Below, piece after piece: positions 17,576 through 25,673 of a stretch of DNA of 35,568 nucleotides. The position numbers were made by a program, and so were the translations under genes. Within the stretch, counting starts at the first letter, position 1. The number at the start of each line of letters is the position of its first letter. Source of the stretch: Nitrospira sp. (lineage in GTDB: Bacteria; Nitrospirota; Nitrospiria; Nitrospirales; Nitrospiraceae); the NCBI GenBank assembly GCA_029865485.1, contig JAOUGT010000010.1, positions 1-35,568 of the forward strand, read 5' to 3'. Below the pieces are notes generated by a model. The model saw only the letters and a list, made by a program, of their open reading frames with translations, was not told the origin of the DNA and did not search any database.

Positions 17576-17654
17576 TTCTACTCTCACGCTCCAGCCTTTC
17601 ACCCCTTGAACCTAATCCGGCGCTGCTCGTCAAAGAAACAATTGACCTGCTGTC

Positions 17655-19028
17655 GTGGCTCATGTCACTGTGCGTGGCAAAATGCAATCACCATCGACCA
17701 TCCACTGGATTCGTGACGTTGCCGCGTCACCGCTCTTTGTCCGATTAGCCAAACTTGGGCTGACCATCGCAGCGGTCGTACACGGCTACATCATTTCCTT
17801 TGGGCGGTCCTATCACTTTCGCGACATCGATATTCATCGCGAGATCGGACGCCGCTTTCTCACCGGTGAATATCTCTACGCCAATGACTACTGCTATATG
17901 TATTTACCCACCACCGGGATTTATTTTGCCCCACTGCTCATGCTGGATAGAAATCCAAGTCTGGCCCTGCGGTATGCGGTGGCGATCGGATGCGTAGTCA
18001 TGACGGTGATATTCTTTGACCGGATGGTGCGTGGTTCATCCCCAACGCAACCGTGGAGTCGGTTGCTGATGGGAGTCGGCGCAGGCGCATTAACGCTCCA
18101 GTTCATCTTGAACGATCTCGATGACGGCGGTCCACACCTTATGCTGTTAGGGATTATCGCCGGTGGAATCTATGCGATATGGGTCGGGAGAGAATGGCTG
18201 GGAGCTGCCTTGATAGGGTTCAGCATCGTCCTGAAGATTACGCCTGCGCTCTTCGTGCTGTTGTTTCTCTGGAAGCGGCAGTGGCGGCTTGCCTCGTACA
18301 CGGTCCTCGCGATCGTTCTTTGGATTCTATTGCCCATTCTGTATATGGGGCCGACGAGTTGGTGGGACCATCACATGGAATGGACGAGGAATGCGGTGTT
18401 ATCGGTGCTCGATCGACAAGTGGAGGGGCGACAGGAAAATGAGCTGCAGAAGGCCAACCTTTCGCTCCGCCATACCATGCTGCGGTACCTTGTGACGTAT
18501 CCCCCAACGCATCGATTGCGGCAAGTCGATGAGAGTTACAAGCCGGTGTTGGATTTTCCTGCCCCGCTGGCGAACGCCATTGTTGGAGTGGCTACAATCG
18601 GTATCGTCGGACTATTCGCCTGGTCGAGTCGGCGAACATTTCAAGGGCCTGGAGATTCAGAATGGGGGCGAGAGTGCGCGGGAGTCCTCCTCTTGGCACT
18701 GTTTCTTTCACCCATCACGTGGGACCAGCATCTTGTCTGGATGATACCGGCGGCCTGTATCGTCGTCGCTGCCGCAACAAAGATGAGCGGAGCGTTGAGC
18801 CGAACAGGGTACACGATGCTGGCGGTGTATGTGGTCCTGGCGATGGTCCTGAATTATGAAGTCGTGGGGAGAGTCAGATGGGAAGCCTTGAAAAGTTATC
18901 ATCATCTTGGATTTGCAATGCTCATCTTGTATGGTTTGCTGCTCAGTACGAAGGATCGAGTGTTTTTCTCTAAGCTCCGGTCAGAACCTATCCTTCCTTC
19001 CTCTCCTCGAATTGCAAATGAGATCTAA
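17655..19028 (+). CDS. GT87/DUF2029-type membrane glycosyltransferase
   Basis: This 457-residue integral membrane protein has about ten to eleven hydrophobic segments. It resembles the GT-C type GT87 family (alpha-1,2-mannosyltransferase-like, polyprenyl-phosphate-sugar dependent). It has an acidic FRDIDIHREIG loop after the first helix, the YMYLPTTGIYFAPLL segment, and the central GFSIVLKITPALFVLLFLWKR helix-loop typical of the family. The substrate cannot be told from sequence. The start is the GTG at 17655 or the ATG at 17682; neither has a strong ribosome site. It lies 79 bases after ispG and may glycosylate a polyprenyl-linked or envelope lipid, which is only contextual. Confidence 0.75.
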   Translation: MAHVTVRGKMQSPSTIHWIRDVAASPLFVRLAKLGLTIAAVVHGYIISFGRSYHFRDIDIHREIGRRFLTGEYLYANDYCYMYLPTTGIYFAPLLMLDRNPSLALRYAVAIGCVVMTVIFFDRMVRGSSPTQPWSRLLMGVGAGALTLQFILNDLDDGGPHLMLLGIIAGGIYAIWVGREWLGAALIGFSIVLKITPALFVLLFLWKRQWRLASYTVLAIVLWILLPILYMGPTSWWDHHMEWTRNAVLSVLDRQVEGRQENELQKANLSLRHTMLRYLVTYPPTHRLRQVDESYKPVLDFPAPLANAIVGVATIGIVGLFAWSSRRTFQGPGDSEWGRECAGVLLLALFLSPITWDQHLVWMIPAACIVVAAATKMSGALSRTGYTMLAVYVVLAMVLNYEVVGRVRWEALKSYHHLGFAMLILYGLLLSTKDRVFFSKLRSEPILPSSPRIANEI

Positions 19029-19049
19029 CGTGCTTGTGCGGTTCTTGTC

Positions 19050-19079
19050 TTGAGTTCTGGAAAACGAAGCGATTATAAT
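19050..19079 (+). promoter_or_regulatory. Promoter for tRNA-Cys
   Basis: A perfect TATAAT at 19074-19079 is preceded by TTGAGT at 19050-19055 with an 18-base spacer. Transcription would start near 19086, just before the tRNA at 19091. Confidence 0.6.
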
Positions 19080-19090
19080 GCCGCTCCCGA

Positions 19091-19165
19091 GGCGCCGTAC
19101 CCAAGTGGTAAGGGAGCAGTCTGCAAAACTGCGATGCAGCGGTTCGAACCCGCTCGGCGCCTCCA
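19091..19165 (+). tRNA. tRNA-Cys (anticodon GCA)
   Basis: The acceptor arms GGCGCCG (19091-19097) and CGGCGCC (19155-19161) pair fully, and a discriminator U and an encoded CCA end the gene at 19165. The anticodon stem GCAGT/ACTGC encloses the loop CTGCAAA with anticodon GCA. The T arm AGCGG-TTCGAAC-CCGCT is perfect, and the D arm is CCC/GGG. At 75 bases it is a standard type I tRNA. Confidence 0.97.
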
Positions 19166-19525
19166 AACCTCACCCGCGTGTGATGGAAACTTGTCGATCG
19201 TCGCGCCTCTCTTTGATCGCCGTCTGATACACATCCTGCATACTCATTTCTTTGGATGATCCGCGCCTTGTGTCGTTCTTGATCTTTCGGCAGGAAGTGT
19301 TGCCACCCCGTATTAATATCGCTTCTCTCGATATCACTGGCTGGCGTAATCGTTGGGGCCTCAGTCGTCGTCATCCGGTCTATTCAGTATTTGAGGTGGC
19401 GGGGTGGGTCTGTCTAAAGCACGATCACTTTTCTGCAGTACACAAGAACGAGGGGCTGTCTCGTCCATTGCGGTGGTCATGTTGTGCTTGTCCGAGGGAA
19501 TACGGGAACACTACGGCCAGGAGGT
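19166..19525. other. Non-coding stretch after tRNA-Cys
   Basis: I see no supported gene in this stretch. A short plus-strand open frame (19252-19566) has no ribosome site or recognisable composition. No attachment-site-like repeat of the tRNA 3' end was noticed, so there is no sign of an integrated element. Confidence 0.4.
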
Positions 19526-19648
19526 TCAGTAGTCGATGGGAACCAGACCCATGCCCGCGGACATGACGCTGATCAGTTCTTCTCGAGTTGCCTTCTGATC
19601 AATAAGGAAATTGACGACCTCTAGGTGAGATGTTACAATCCCGGACAT
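19526..19648 (-). CDS. Candidate 40-residue small protein, unknown
   Basis: On the minus strand an ATG at 19648 is preceded by a strong ribosome site (GGAGG, seven bases before the start). It opens a 40-codon frame ending at a TGA at 19526-19528. The product is moderately acidic and protein-like, with a helical segment EVVNFLIDQKATREELISVM and a C-terminus MGLVPIDY. It has no signal or membrane helix. The gene lies head-to-head with hpnH, and its 5' end overlaps the best hpnH promoter. No family is recognised. The ribosome site is the main evidence. Confidence 0.45.
   Translation of the reverse strand: MSGIVTSHLEVVNFLIDQKATREELISVMSAGMGLVPIDY
19611..19639 (+). promoter_or_regulatory. Extended -10 promoter for hpnH
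   Basis: TTGACG at 19611-19616 and TACAAT at 19634-19639 are 17 bases apart, and TG at 19631-19632 adds an extended -10 element. Transcription would start near 19646, giving a leader of about 97 bases to hpnH. The motif overlaps the start of the minus-strand small reading frame. Confidence 0.6.
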
Positions 19649-19742
19649 TCTTGTGCCTCCAGGTGCAGCTGCAAGTTGTAGCTGTTCATATATACAGGGC
19701 TGATTAAGAACATAGCGGTTTGTCCGAGGTAAGGAGAGCGGA

Positions 19743-20759
19743 ATGGCTGTTCCGATTTCCCAGCAATATACAGTGGCGAAGTATGTGCTCTCCCAGAAGT
19801 TCAGGGGAGTGAAGCGATATCCGTTGGTTCTCATGCTTGAACCGCTCTTTCGCTGCAACCTTGCCTGTGCCGGTTGCGGGAAGATTCAATATCCAGACCA
19901 TGTGCTCGATAAACGATTGACACCTGAACAATGTTGGGCTGCGGCGGAGGAGTGTGGCGCCCCTATGGTGAGCATCCCCGGGGGAGAGCCGCTCATTCAT
20001 CCTGAGATCAGACAGATCGTCCAGGGGTTAGTTGATCGGAAAAAGTATATCTATCTCTGTACCAATGCCATTCTGCTTGAGAGAAAGTTGGATGAATTCA
20101 CGCCGTCCAAGTATCTTACGTTCAGCATCCATATGGATGGGCTCAAAGATGAGCATGACCTGGCGGTCTGCCGCGATGGTGTCTATGAGGTAGCGGTGAA
20201 AGCCATCAAGGCGGCGGTGAAACGCGGCCATCGGGTGACGACCAACACGACGCTCTTTGACGATGCCAATCCGGACCGAGTGAGAACCTTCTTTGATGAA
20301 ATGATGGCGTTGGGGGTCGAGGGGATGACAATCTCGCCGGGCTACAGTTATCAAAAAGCCCCGGATCAACAGCACTTTCTGAAACGGACGCGAACCATGG
20401 AATTATTCGCGAGGATCCTGGCACGCCCGAAGTCCGGGTGGCGGTTCAATCAGTCCCCACTATTTTTGGATTTCCTAATGGGGCAGCGAGAGTATGAGTG
20501 TACACCCTGGGGCAATCCGACCTATAACGTGTTTGGATGGCAGAAGCCTTGCTATTTGTTGCAAGAGGGGTATGCCAAGACCTTCAGCGAGTTGATGAAA
20601 TCAACAGCCTGGGAACAGTATGGAACCGGTCGCAATGAAAAATGTGCCGATTGCATGGTGCATTGCGGATATGAAGCCTCGGCTGTTGAAGATACCTTTA
20701 GCACCATGTCGGGATTCACACGGACTGCCAAATTGATCCTCTTGCCCACCTCACGGTGA
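19743..20759 (+). CDS. hpnH: Adenosyl-hopene transferase HpnH (radical SAM)
   Basis: HpnH adds the 5'-deoxyadenosyl group of SAM to hopene (diploptene), giving adenosylhopane, the first step of C35 extended hopanoid synthesis. The 4Fe-4S motif is C38-x3-C42-x2-C45 (CNLACAGC), embedded in the HpnH-typical LMLEPLFRCNLACAGCGKI stretch. The SAM-binding SIPGGEPLIH follows. A C-terminal cysteine group (CADCMVHCGYE) is also present. The length of 338 residues fits the family. The ATG at 19743 has AAGGAGAG at 19731-19738. It stands about 10 kb from shc and hpnG but completes the same pathway in this window: Shc, then HpnH, then HpnG. Confidence 0.95.
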   Translation: MAVPISQQYTVAKYVLSQKFRGVKRYPLVLMLEPLFRCNLACAGCGKIQYPDHVLDKRLTPEQCWAAAEECGAPMVSIPGGEPLIHPEIRQIVQGLVDRKKYIYLCTNAILLERKLDEFTPSKYLTFSIHMDGLKDEHDLAVCRDGVYEVAVKAIKAAVKRGHRVTTNTTLFDDANPDRVRTFFDEMMALGVEGMTISPGYSYQKAPDQQHFLKRTRTMELFARILARPKSGWRFNQSPLFLDFLMGQREYECTPWGNPTYNVFGWQKPCYLLQEGYAKTFSELMKSTAWEQYGTGRNEKCADCMVHCGYEASAVEDTFSTMSGFTRTAKLILLPTSR

Positions 20760-20825
20760 ACGTCCTCACGTGTCCCTCACGAGTGAATGCATGGTGAGGG
20801 CAGTCAGTGGGAAGTATATCAGCCT

Positions 20826-21218
20826 ATGACCGACATCAAGAATCACATTGCCGTGGGGAGCGGTTCTCTGGAAGGACGTGTATTCGCTCCACATTCCGCT
20901 GCTGAAACGGCGGAGGCTGTGGAGCTTGCGTTCGACTATCGCGGGGATGTCACGGTCGTGCTGCGCTCAGGCGAATCTGTTGCTGGTTATATCTACAACC
21001 GACATGTTGCAGCCAGTGATTCCTATCTTGAACTCTTTCCAGCCGACCAGCCGGCCCCTCGACGGATTCTCTATCTCGAAATTGCCACGATTGCATTCAC
21101 CGGGGAAGACACGGCCAACGGAAAATCCTGGGAGACGTGGGTGTCCAAAAAGGAATCCGAGCGTCAAGCCGAAGCTGCGAGGCTGGAAGCGGACGCACGC
21201 ACGCGGGGCTACCTCTAG
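20826..21218 (+). CDS. Conserved-looking hypothetical protein, about 130 residues
   Basis: The product is not recognised. It is a soluble protein with a mixed alpha/beta start: a VELAFDYRGDVTVVLRSGESVAGYIYNR strand region, then a RILYLEIATIAFTGED strand. This resembles a small beta-barrel (SH3/Sm-like) fold. A charged helix rich in Glu, Ala and Arg follows, ending in ARTRGYL. It lies 66 bases after hpnH in the same direction and may be co-transcribed. The start at 20826 begins at MTDIKN; an earlier in-frame ATG at 20787 would add 13 residues. No strong ribosome site decides between them. Confidence 0.6.
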   Translation: MTDIKNHIAVGSGSLEGRVFAPHSAAETAEAVELAFDYRGDVTVVLRSGESVAGYIYNRHVAASDSYLELFPADQPAPRRILYLEIATIAFTGEDTANGKSWETWVSKKESERQAEAARLEADARTRGYL

Positions 21219-21521
21219 CGATTCTTGCAAGGTGAAGACTTGTCCCACCGACGGAGACCGTGAGTGGGGCCTATGCTGAGCTGCCCGGCTTGTTCCCGTA
21301 GCAATATATTTCATCTTCCCATTTCTTCTACGCGCCATCCCAGGCTTGTGGGGTGCATCGAGAGCGTAGAACCTCTCTTGAACCGAGAAACCTGGCGGAG
21401 CTGCCCGGGCTCCTGGCGCGCCGTGTGAAGCGTCGGGGGCTTCGCCGTTCGGTGCCGACGGGTTCCCTCATTATTCCAAACATTATCTTCTATGCGGGTA
21501 TTCTAGATCCTAATGAATGAT
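21219..21521. other. Intergenic stretch with a doubtful 51-codon frame
   Basis: The only possible gene is a short plus-strand frame at 21273-21428. It has a CPAC pair near its start and two later cysteines, which could suggest a tiny zinc-ribbon protein or a decayed one. A GGGG element lies four bases before its ATG. The rest of the product has an odd composition (many Arg, Ser, Trp), so it is not called as a gene. Confidence 0.3.
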
Positions 21522-21554
21522 GGCCCTCGCCATCTCTGCCAGGGTCAGAGGGCC
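21522..21554 (+). terminator. GC-rich hairpin, possible terminator
   Basis: GGCCCTC (21522-21528) pairs perfectly with GAGGGCC (21548-21554), and a smaller GATGGC/GCCATC hairpin overlaps it. A pyrimidine-rich stretch follows. It could separate the hpnH-side transcript from the promoter just downstream. Confidence 0.3.
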
Positions 21555-21564
21555 TGCCTCTTCA

Positions 21565-21593
21565 TTGACAAAGACTAGTTGCTGTGCTAGAAA
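21565..21593 (+). promoter_or_regulatory. Promoter with perfect -35 and extended -10
   Basis: TTGACA at 21565-21570 is followed after 17 bases by TAGAAA at 21588-21593, with TG just before the -10 (extended -10). Transcription would start near 21600, about 62 bases before the exported-protein gene at 21662. It may also serve the cytochrome gene at 22249. Confidence 0.6.
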
Positions 21594-21661
21594 CCCGTGC
21601 CCCGATGCGGCGTGCTCGGGCTCCGGCGGTCTGAATTTTACATGGGGCGACGAGTCTGCAG

Positions 21662-22195
21662 TTGAGAGTAAAGTTTAGCAAAAAAACGCTGCTGCGGGTA
21701 CTCGTAGTTGCGGGTTGCATCCTCATGAGCGTAAGTTTTCCTTCGACATCTCCAGCGACGCACGAGGCGGATCATCGCTTCATGGTCGAAGGCTATGTTT
21801 GTGGGGAGGGTGGAGTCGGTGTTTCGAGTGCCGACGTGCTTGTGAAGGACACCAGGATTTCCTATGGTCAGGTCGTCAAGACCGATGGGGATGGCTATTA
21901 CAAGGCTATGTTCCATCTTCATAACGACAATCTTGGGGATCCGTTGCTGATTGAAGCGCGGGGAGAGCAGAAGAATTTGAAAGTTGAATTTGATCCCAAA
22001 GATCTCGAGAGCGATCGGAAGGTCCGAGTTGATTTTGGGGTCGGATGTAGTGCAGGGAATTCATCATCTTGGATTTGGTGGGGAAGTGGTGCAGCGGTCC
22101 TAGCGGTTGGTGGAGCAGTCGGCGTTCGGCTCCTCCGTTCTCCTGGTGGGAAGACAAAAGGTAAGGGGAAGTCGCAGGGCAGGAAAAATGGGTAG
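21662..22195 (+). CDS. Exported protein with Ig-like/carboxypeptidase-regulatory-type domain and C-terminal anchor
   Basis: This 177-residue protein starts with a basic N-terminus and a hydrophobic signal segment (about 9-30). A beta-rich domain (about 38-125) follows, shaped like a carboxypeptidase-regulatory or transthyretin-like fold: a VEGYVCGEGGVGVSSADVLV start, then KTDGDGYYKAMFHLH. A membrane helix at about 137-160 is followed by a strongly basic tail (Lys/Gly-rich), which would lie in the cytoplasm. The start is a TTG at 21662 with a weak GGGGCGACGAG upstream; no ATG fits the signal peptide as well. It lies upstream of the cytochrome genes, so it may serve cytochrome or envelope assembly, but no function is established. 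Confidence 0.6.
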   Translation: MRVKFSKKTLLRVLVVAGCILMSVSFPSTSPATHEADHRFMVEGYVCGEGGVGVSSADVLVKDTRISYGQVVKTDGDGYYKAMFHLHNDNLGDPLLIEARGEQKNLKVEFDPKDLESDRKVRVDFGVGCSAGNSSSWIWWGSGAAVLAVGGAVGVRLLRSPGGKTKGKGKSQGRKNG

Positions 22196-22248
22196 TCGTT
22201 GTCGTAGATCTGCTGCCGTTCCTTTCTGATGGAGTTCTCATTCTGGTT

Positions 22249-22731
22249 ATGAAGTTCAGATTTTCCTATCTCCCGGTTGTTCTGAGTTTGGGATTGCTGG
22301 TCGCTTGTAGCGGTGGAGAGGAGGGTGATGGGCCGATCGTGCCTCCACCCCCGGCTCCCGTTGAATATGCCGATAAGCACATGCCCTCGGGTTGGTGGGG
22401 AGATGCGCAGAAACTGGAAGAAGGGCGCAAGCTTTTCGTTGGCGAAACAAATCCAGACGTCAATTGCGCCAGCTGTCATGGAAAAGATGGGAAGCCGGTC
22501 AAGGCGGGGGCGACAGATTTTCGAAACCCCGAGCGAATGAAACTCTATTCCGACGCGGTGTGGTTTTGGCGTATCTCCGAGGGGGTGCCGAATACCAAGA
22601 TGAAGGGGTGGAAGAGTAAGCTCTCGGATGATGACCGCTGGAAGCTTGTGCTGTATGAGCGCAATTTTGGTCTGGCTGGAAAAAGCTGGAGCGTGGAAAA
22701 GAATCAATGGGTTGAGGCGGGTGGTAAGTGA
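22249..22731 (+). CDS. Lipoprotein monohaem cytochrome c
   Basis: A class I-type c cytochrome predicted to be lipid-anchored and periplasm-facing. The signal sequence ends in an LLVAC lipobox with C20 as the modified residue, followed by a proline-rich linker. The haem-binding CASCH is at 73-77. The likely axial methionine is in the TKMKGW segment. The protein has 160 residues. It likely passes electrons between the membrane complex encoded downstream and a terminal acceptor or donor; this is inferred from position. The gap of 380 bases to the next gene means it may be a separate transcript. Confidence 0.88.
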   Translation: MKFRFSYLPVVLSLGLLVACSGGEEGDGPIVPPPPAPVEYADKHMPSGWWGDAQKLEEGRKLFVGETNPDVNCASCHGKDGKPVKAGATDFRNPERMKLYSDAVWFWRISEGVPNTKMKGWKSKLSDDDRWKLVLYERNFGLAGKSWSVEKNQWVEAGGK

Positions 22732-23111
22732 TGTTCGACCGATAGGAAATGTCGTAGTTGGTACGCGTTTTAGTATGTTCGGAATGTGAGTACGATTGAT
22801 TTTCTCGTTGCAGTTCGAATGGGCCAGAGGTCTCAGGGCTATTTTGCGAGGTATTCAGGGATTCACTTACTCGTTCATTGTCGATGGATCTGAGATACTC
22901 TCGCCGGGTTTTTAACGATTTGGGGGGGGCTATGTGATCCAGCTCTCGCAGGTTTTATGCCGTCCAGTTTGTCAGGTGTGAGTGCTGGTCTGGTGGGTCT
23001 CTGGCGTTGTAGGAATGTGACAGCTTGCAAATGGCAGAGGCGGTCGTGAGTCATAGGCTCCTTAGTGTGGGATTCTTCTATATACATAAGGATAGGGGGC
23101 ATCGAGGCACC
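22732..23111. other. Leader region of the respiratory operon
   Basis: No gene is supported here. The region holds a run of eight G residues near 22921 and a TATATACAT element near 23080 that could be a -10 box, but no good -35 was found. The open frame that extends the next gene upstream through 23025 lacks coding character before the GTG at 23112. Confidence 0.4.
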
Positions 23112-24824
23112 GTGAAAACACATTCGAGCAGTCTCCTGGCTCTCGCTCTGCTGGCGTTGTTGTGCGGCCTGGGTATTTCTGACGTATTCGCGCAGGAGGC
23201 TGGGACTTCTCCTGTCGACTTCCCGTACGCCGGAAATCGGACGGCTGTGTGGATCGTCGCGCAGCTGCATATCTTGTTTGCGGCCTTCATTCTTGGGGCG
23301 CCTATCTTCGTGGTGATCTCGGAATGGCTAGGCTATCGGAAGCAAGATCCTCGTTATGATCGCATGGCAAAAGAAGTGACTAAGGTGACGGTCATTCTTT
23401 TCAGTATGACGGCGGTGACCGGTGGCTTGTTTATTTTTGTGCTCCTTGCCGCCTACCCGCAGTTCACCACGTCTTTTATTAATCAATTCTATGTTGTGTT
23501 TGCGATTATCTATCCCGCCTTGTTCATCGCCGAGACGATTCTCATGTATGCCTATCTCTATACGTGGGATATTTGGAAAGGTGAGAAGAAGGGGCGCCAT
23601 ATTGCGCTGGGTGTTCTGCTGAACCTGGTGTGTTTGTTGATCCTATTTGTGATCAACGGCCCCACATCGTTCATGAATACGCCTCCCAAGGCTGAGGGTG
23701 TTTCCCCGCAAGACTTTCTGGCTGCGGCGACCTTATGGGATAAAATTGCGAACCAAAGTTGGTTCCCGCTCAGCCTGCATCGAATCGACGGGAATGTGGC
23801 ATTTGGTGGATTCATTGCCGGTATGATTGCCGCCTACATGTACATGGCCGCCAAGACGAAGGAAGAGCGGGCCTATTACGATTGGATGGGGTTCGTCGCG
23901 ATTTGGATTGCAGTCGGGGGCTCGCTGTTGCAGCCCTTCACTGGACTGTTGTTGGCCTATGAGATGTGTGATTACGACTTCTCGTTCTGCCCCTATATGA
24001 TGGCCGATCAGCTCTCGATGTTTTTTGAGATGCAAGGGATCATGATCGGGCTGTTGTTTCTTGGCATCAACTACTACAGTTGGCTGAGTGTCAAGCGTAT
24101 AGAAGGGGCCGACAATGTTCGGATCAGTGTCCTTGCCCCTATTGTCGTCGTCATCTTGCTTCCGGTGACCATGTGGGTGATGAATAGCTGGTGGATTCCG
24201 GATCCTATGTCGCTGGCCTTCCTCCTGCCTTTGACAATGTCACCATTCCTCCTTGGACGCTTTGTTCCGGTGACGGTTTCCGCGCGGACCGTCATCAAGA
24301 TCGGGTTTATCATCATGTTGATCAGTGATGCGGTCTGGCTCACCCCTGCCGGGTTTGTCGCCACTGGGACCGACATGCCCGATGAGATGAAATTGCCGGA
24401 AGGATGGGACTATTTGTCGTCAATGCCGGCGAAACTCTCGGCCATCTTTACCTTGGTATTTGTGACGATCGTCAACTTCGTTCTGTACAACCGGGCGATC
24501 AAGCAGGGAACCATTCTCTGGGGGAAGATCGATTTCGCTGCTCAATTCGTGCTGATCTTCCTGGCGTTTACGTCCACGTGGATCATGGGATTAATGGGGG
24601 CGGTTCGCTCACTCTTGAAGAAGTATTTTCATACCTACAGTCTGGTGTCGGATCTCAGCGCGGAATCGTTTACTCCCACGCTGTCGTATTCCGCCGGATG
24701 GATTACCGCGATCACGGTATTTTTTATCGCTGTGGTGACAGTTGCAGCACTGATCGCCATTCGGCCGTCTGTGGTGCAGGCCAAGGAACCTGAGGGGAAT
24801 CCCGTTCCCGTTCCAGTCAAGTAA
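23112..24824 (+). CDS. CydA-like (cytochrome bd subunit I-related) membrane protein 1
   Basis: This 570-residue protein has a cleavable-looking signal peptide (cut near VFAQ) and about 13-14 membrane helices. Its first half resembles cytochrome bd subunit I: a candidate haem histidine H53 (VAQLHILFA), a helix glutamate E141 (FIAETIL), H163, and H223 (SLHRIDGNVAFGG). The quinol-loop motif GRQPW of true CydA is not seen, and no cydB follows. The same pattern is found in the second paralogue at 28785. Proteins of this kind have been described in Nitrospira as cytochrome bd-like oxidases. Whether this one reduces oxygen or serves the bc complex is open. The GTG at 23112 (GAGG at 23104-23107) is preferred because it opens the signal peptide. 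Confidence 0.78.
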   Translation: MKTHSSSLLALALLALLCGLGISDVFAQEAGTSPVDFPYAGNRTAVWIVAQLHILFAAFILGAPIFVVISEWLGYRKQDPRYDRMAKEVTKVTVILFSMTAVTGGLFIFVLLAAYPQFTTSFINQFYVVFAIIYPALFIAETILMYAYLYTWDIWKGEKKGRHIALGVLLNLVCLLILFVINGPTSFMNTPPKAEGVSPQDFLAAATLWDKIANQSWFPLSLHRIDGNVAFGGFIAGMIAAYMYMAAKTKEERAYYDWMGFVAIWIAVGGSLLQPFTGLLLAYEMCDYDFSFCPYMMADQLSMFFEMQGIMIGLLFLGINYYSWLSVKRIEGADNVRISVLAPIVVVILLPVTMWVMNSWWIPDPMSLAFLLPLTMSPFLLGRFVPVTVSARTVIKIGFIIMLISDAVWLTPAGFVATGTDMPDEMKLPEGWDYLSSMPAKLSAIFTLVFVTIVNFVLYNRAIKQGTILWGKIDFAAQFVLIFLAFTSTWIMGLMGAVRSLLKKYFHTYSLVSDLSAESFTPTLSYSAGWITAITVFFIAVVTVAALIAIRPSVVQAKEPEGNPVPVPVK

Positions 24825-24863
24825 TCACTTTGTGGAGTGTCTACTGAGGCAGCGAGAAATCAC

Positions 24864-25673
24864 ATGTGGAATTTATTCAAAAAACTAGCGGTTGGATTAG
24901 TGGTCGGTGGTGGACTGGCTGCCATCGCAAATTCACAAGAGGTGCCGGTTAGCTTCCAGCTCCTCTTCTTTATCATCGCGCTGGTCGGCGCAGTGGTTTT
25001 TGCCCTCCTTGATGCAAAGACCCTGAACGTGATGAACGGGGGGATGTCATTCTTCGCTGTCACAGTGTTCTGGGTATTTCTCATCTCGGTGTGCGTTGCC
25101 GGTGCGTCGTTCCTGCCACAGTTCGACCCTGAAGATGAAAAGGCTAAGATTGGCAAGCTTCTGGATAAGGAGCGAAAACAGTCGGCGCAGGGGAAAACGG
25201 AAGAGCTGATTGCCCGCGCCAAGGCTCTCGATCAGCAAGTGAAGGCATTGGAAGATCGCCTCAAGGGGATCGGTGGAGGACAGGCGGTAGCGATGACGCA
25301 GGCACCGTCGGCTACAGAAAAACCTGCTGCTTCGGGCGGGGGGGGTGCCGGTGACATCATGAAAGTTGGTGAAGAACAGTGGCAATTGCAGGAATGCTAT
25401 AACTGCCACAAGCTGAGAGGAGAGGGCGGCAAGAAGCGGGGCCCTGAGTTGGATAACATCGGGACTCTGTTGACGGTCGAGGAGATTCAGCAAAAAATTG
25501 CCGACCCGAAGAGCTTTATGGCCGAGGGCTATGACAAAGAATGGCAAAAGGGCATTATGCCCGATAAGTTTAAAGATCTCATGGATCCCAAAGAAATGCT
25601 GGCGCTTGCCACCTGGTTAGGTTCTTTCAAGAACGTCGCAGTCAATACTCCCAAGCCAATCAAGAAAAAGTAA
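24864..25673 (+). CDS. Membrane-anchored monohaem cytochrome c with coiled-coil linker
   Basis: The protein begins with three hydrophobic segments within the first 85 residues. A charged coiled-coil stretch follows (about 95-140), then a Gly/Ala-rich hinge and a C-terminal cytochrome c domain with CYNCH at 178-182. The likely methionine ligand is in the KGIMPDKF segment. Such a layout would hold the haem domain out in the periplasm on a stalk. The ATG at 24864 gives 269 residues; a GTG at 24837 would add nine. Its stop overlaps the Rieske start by one base (TAATG), so the two are translationally coupled. It is probably the c-type cytochrome subunit of this bc-type complex. Confidence 0.85.
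   Translation: MWNLFKKLAVGLVVGGGLAAIANSQEVPVSFQLLFFIIALVGAVVFALLDAKTLNVMNGGMSFFAVTVFWVFLISVCVAGASFLPQFDPEDEKAKIGKLLDKERKQSAQGKTEELIARAKALDQQVKALEDRLKGIGGGQAVAMTQAPSATEKPAASGGGGAGDIMKVGEEQWQLQECYNCHKLRGEGGKKRGPELDNIGTLLTVEEIQQKIADPKSFMAEGYDKEWQKGIMPDKFKDLMDPKEMLALATWLGSFKNVAVNTPKPIKKK

Noticed and set aside
19091..19742. Possible integration site at tRNA-Cys
   Set aside because: No integrase, no repeat of the tRNA 3' end and no change in gene style were noticed downstream.
20848..21279. Second plus-strand frame overlapping the hypothetical gene at 20826
   Set aside because: It is a shifted frame of the same DNA with irregular composition; the 20826 frame has better strand and helix patterning.
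21273..21428. 51-codon frame with a CPAC pair
   Set aside because: A GGGG element precedes it, but the composition is poor and no second zinc-ribbon cysteine pair is present. Left as a note only.
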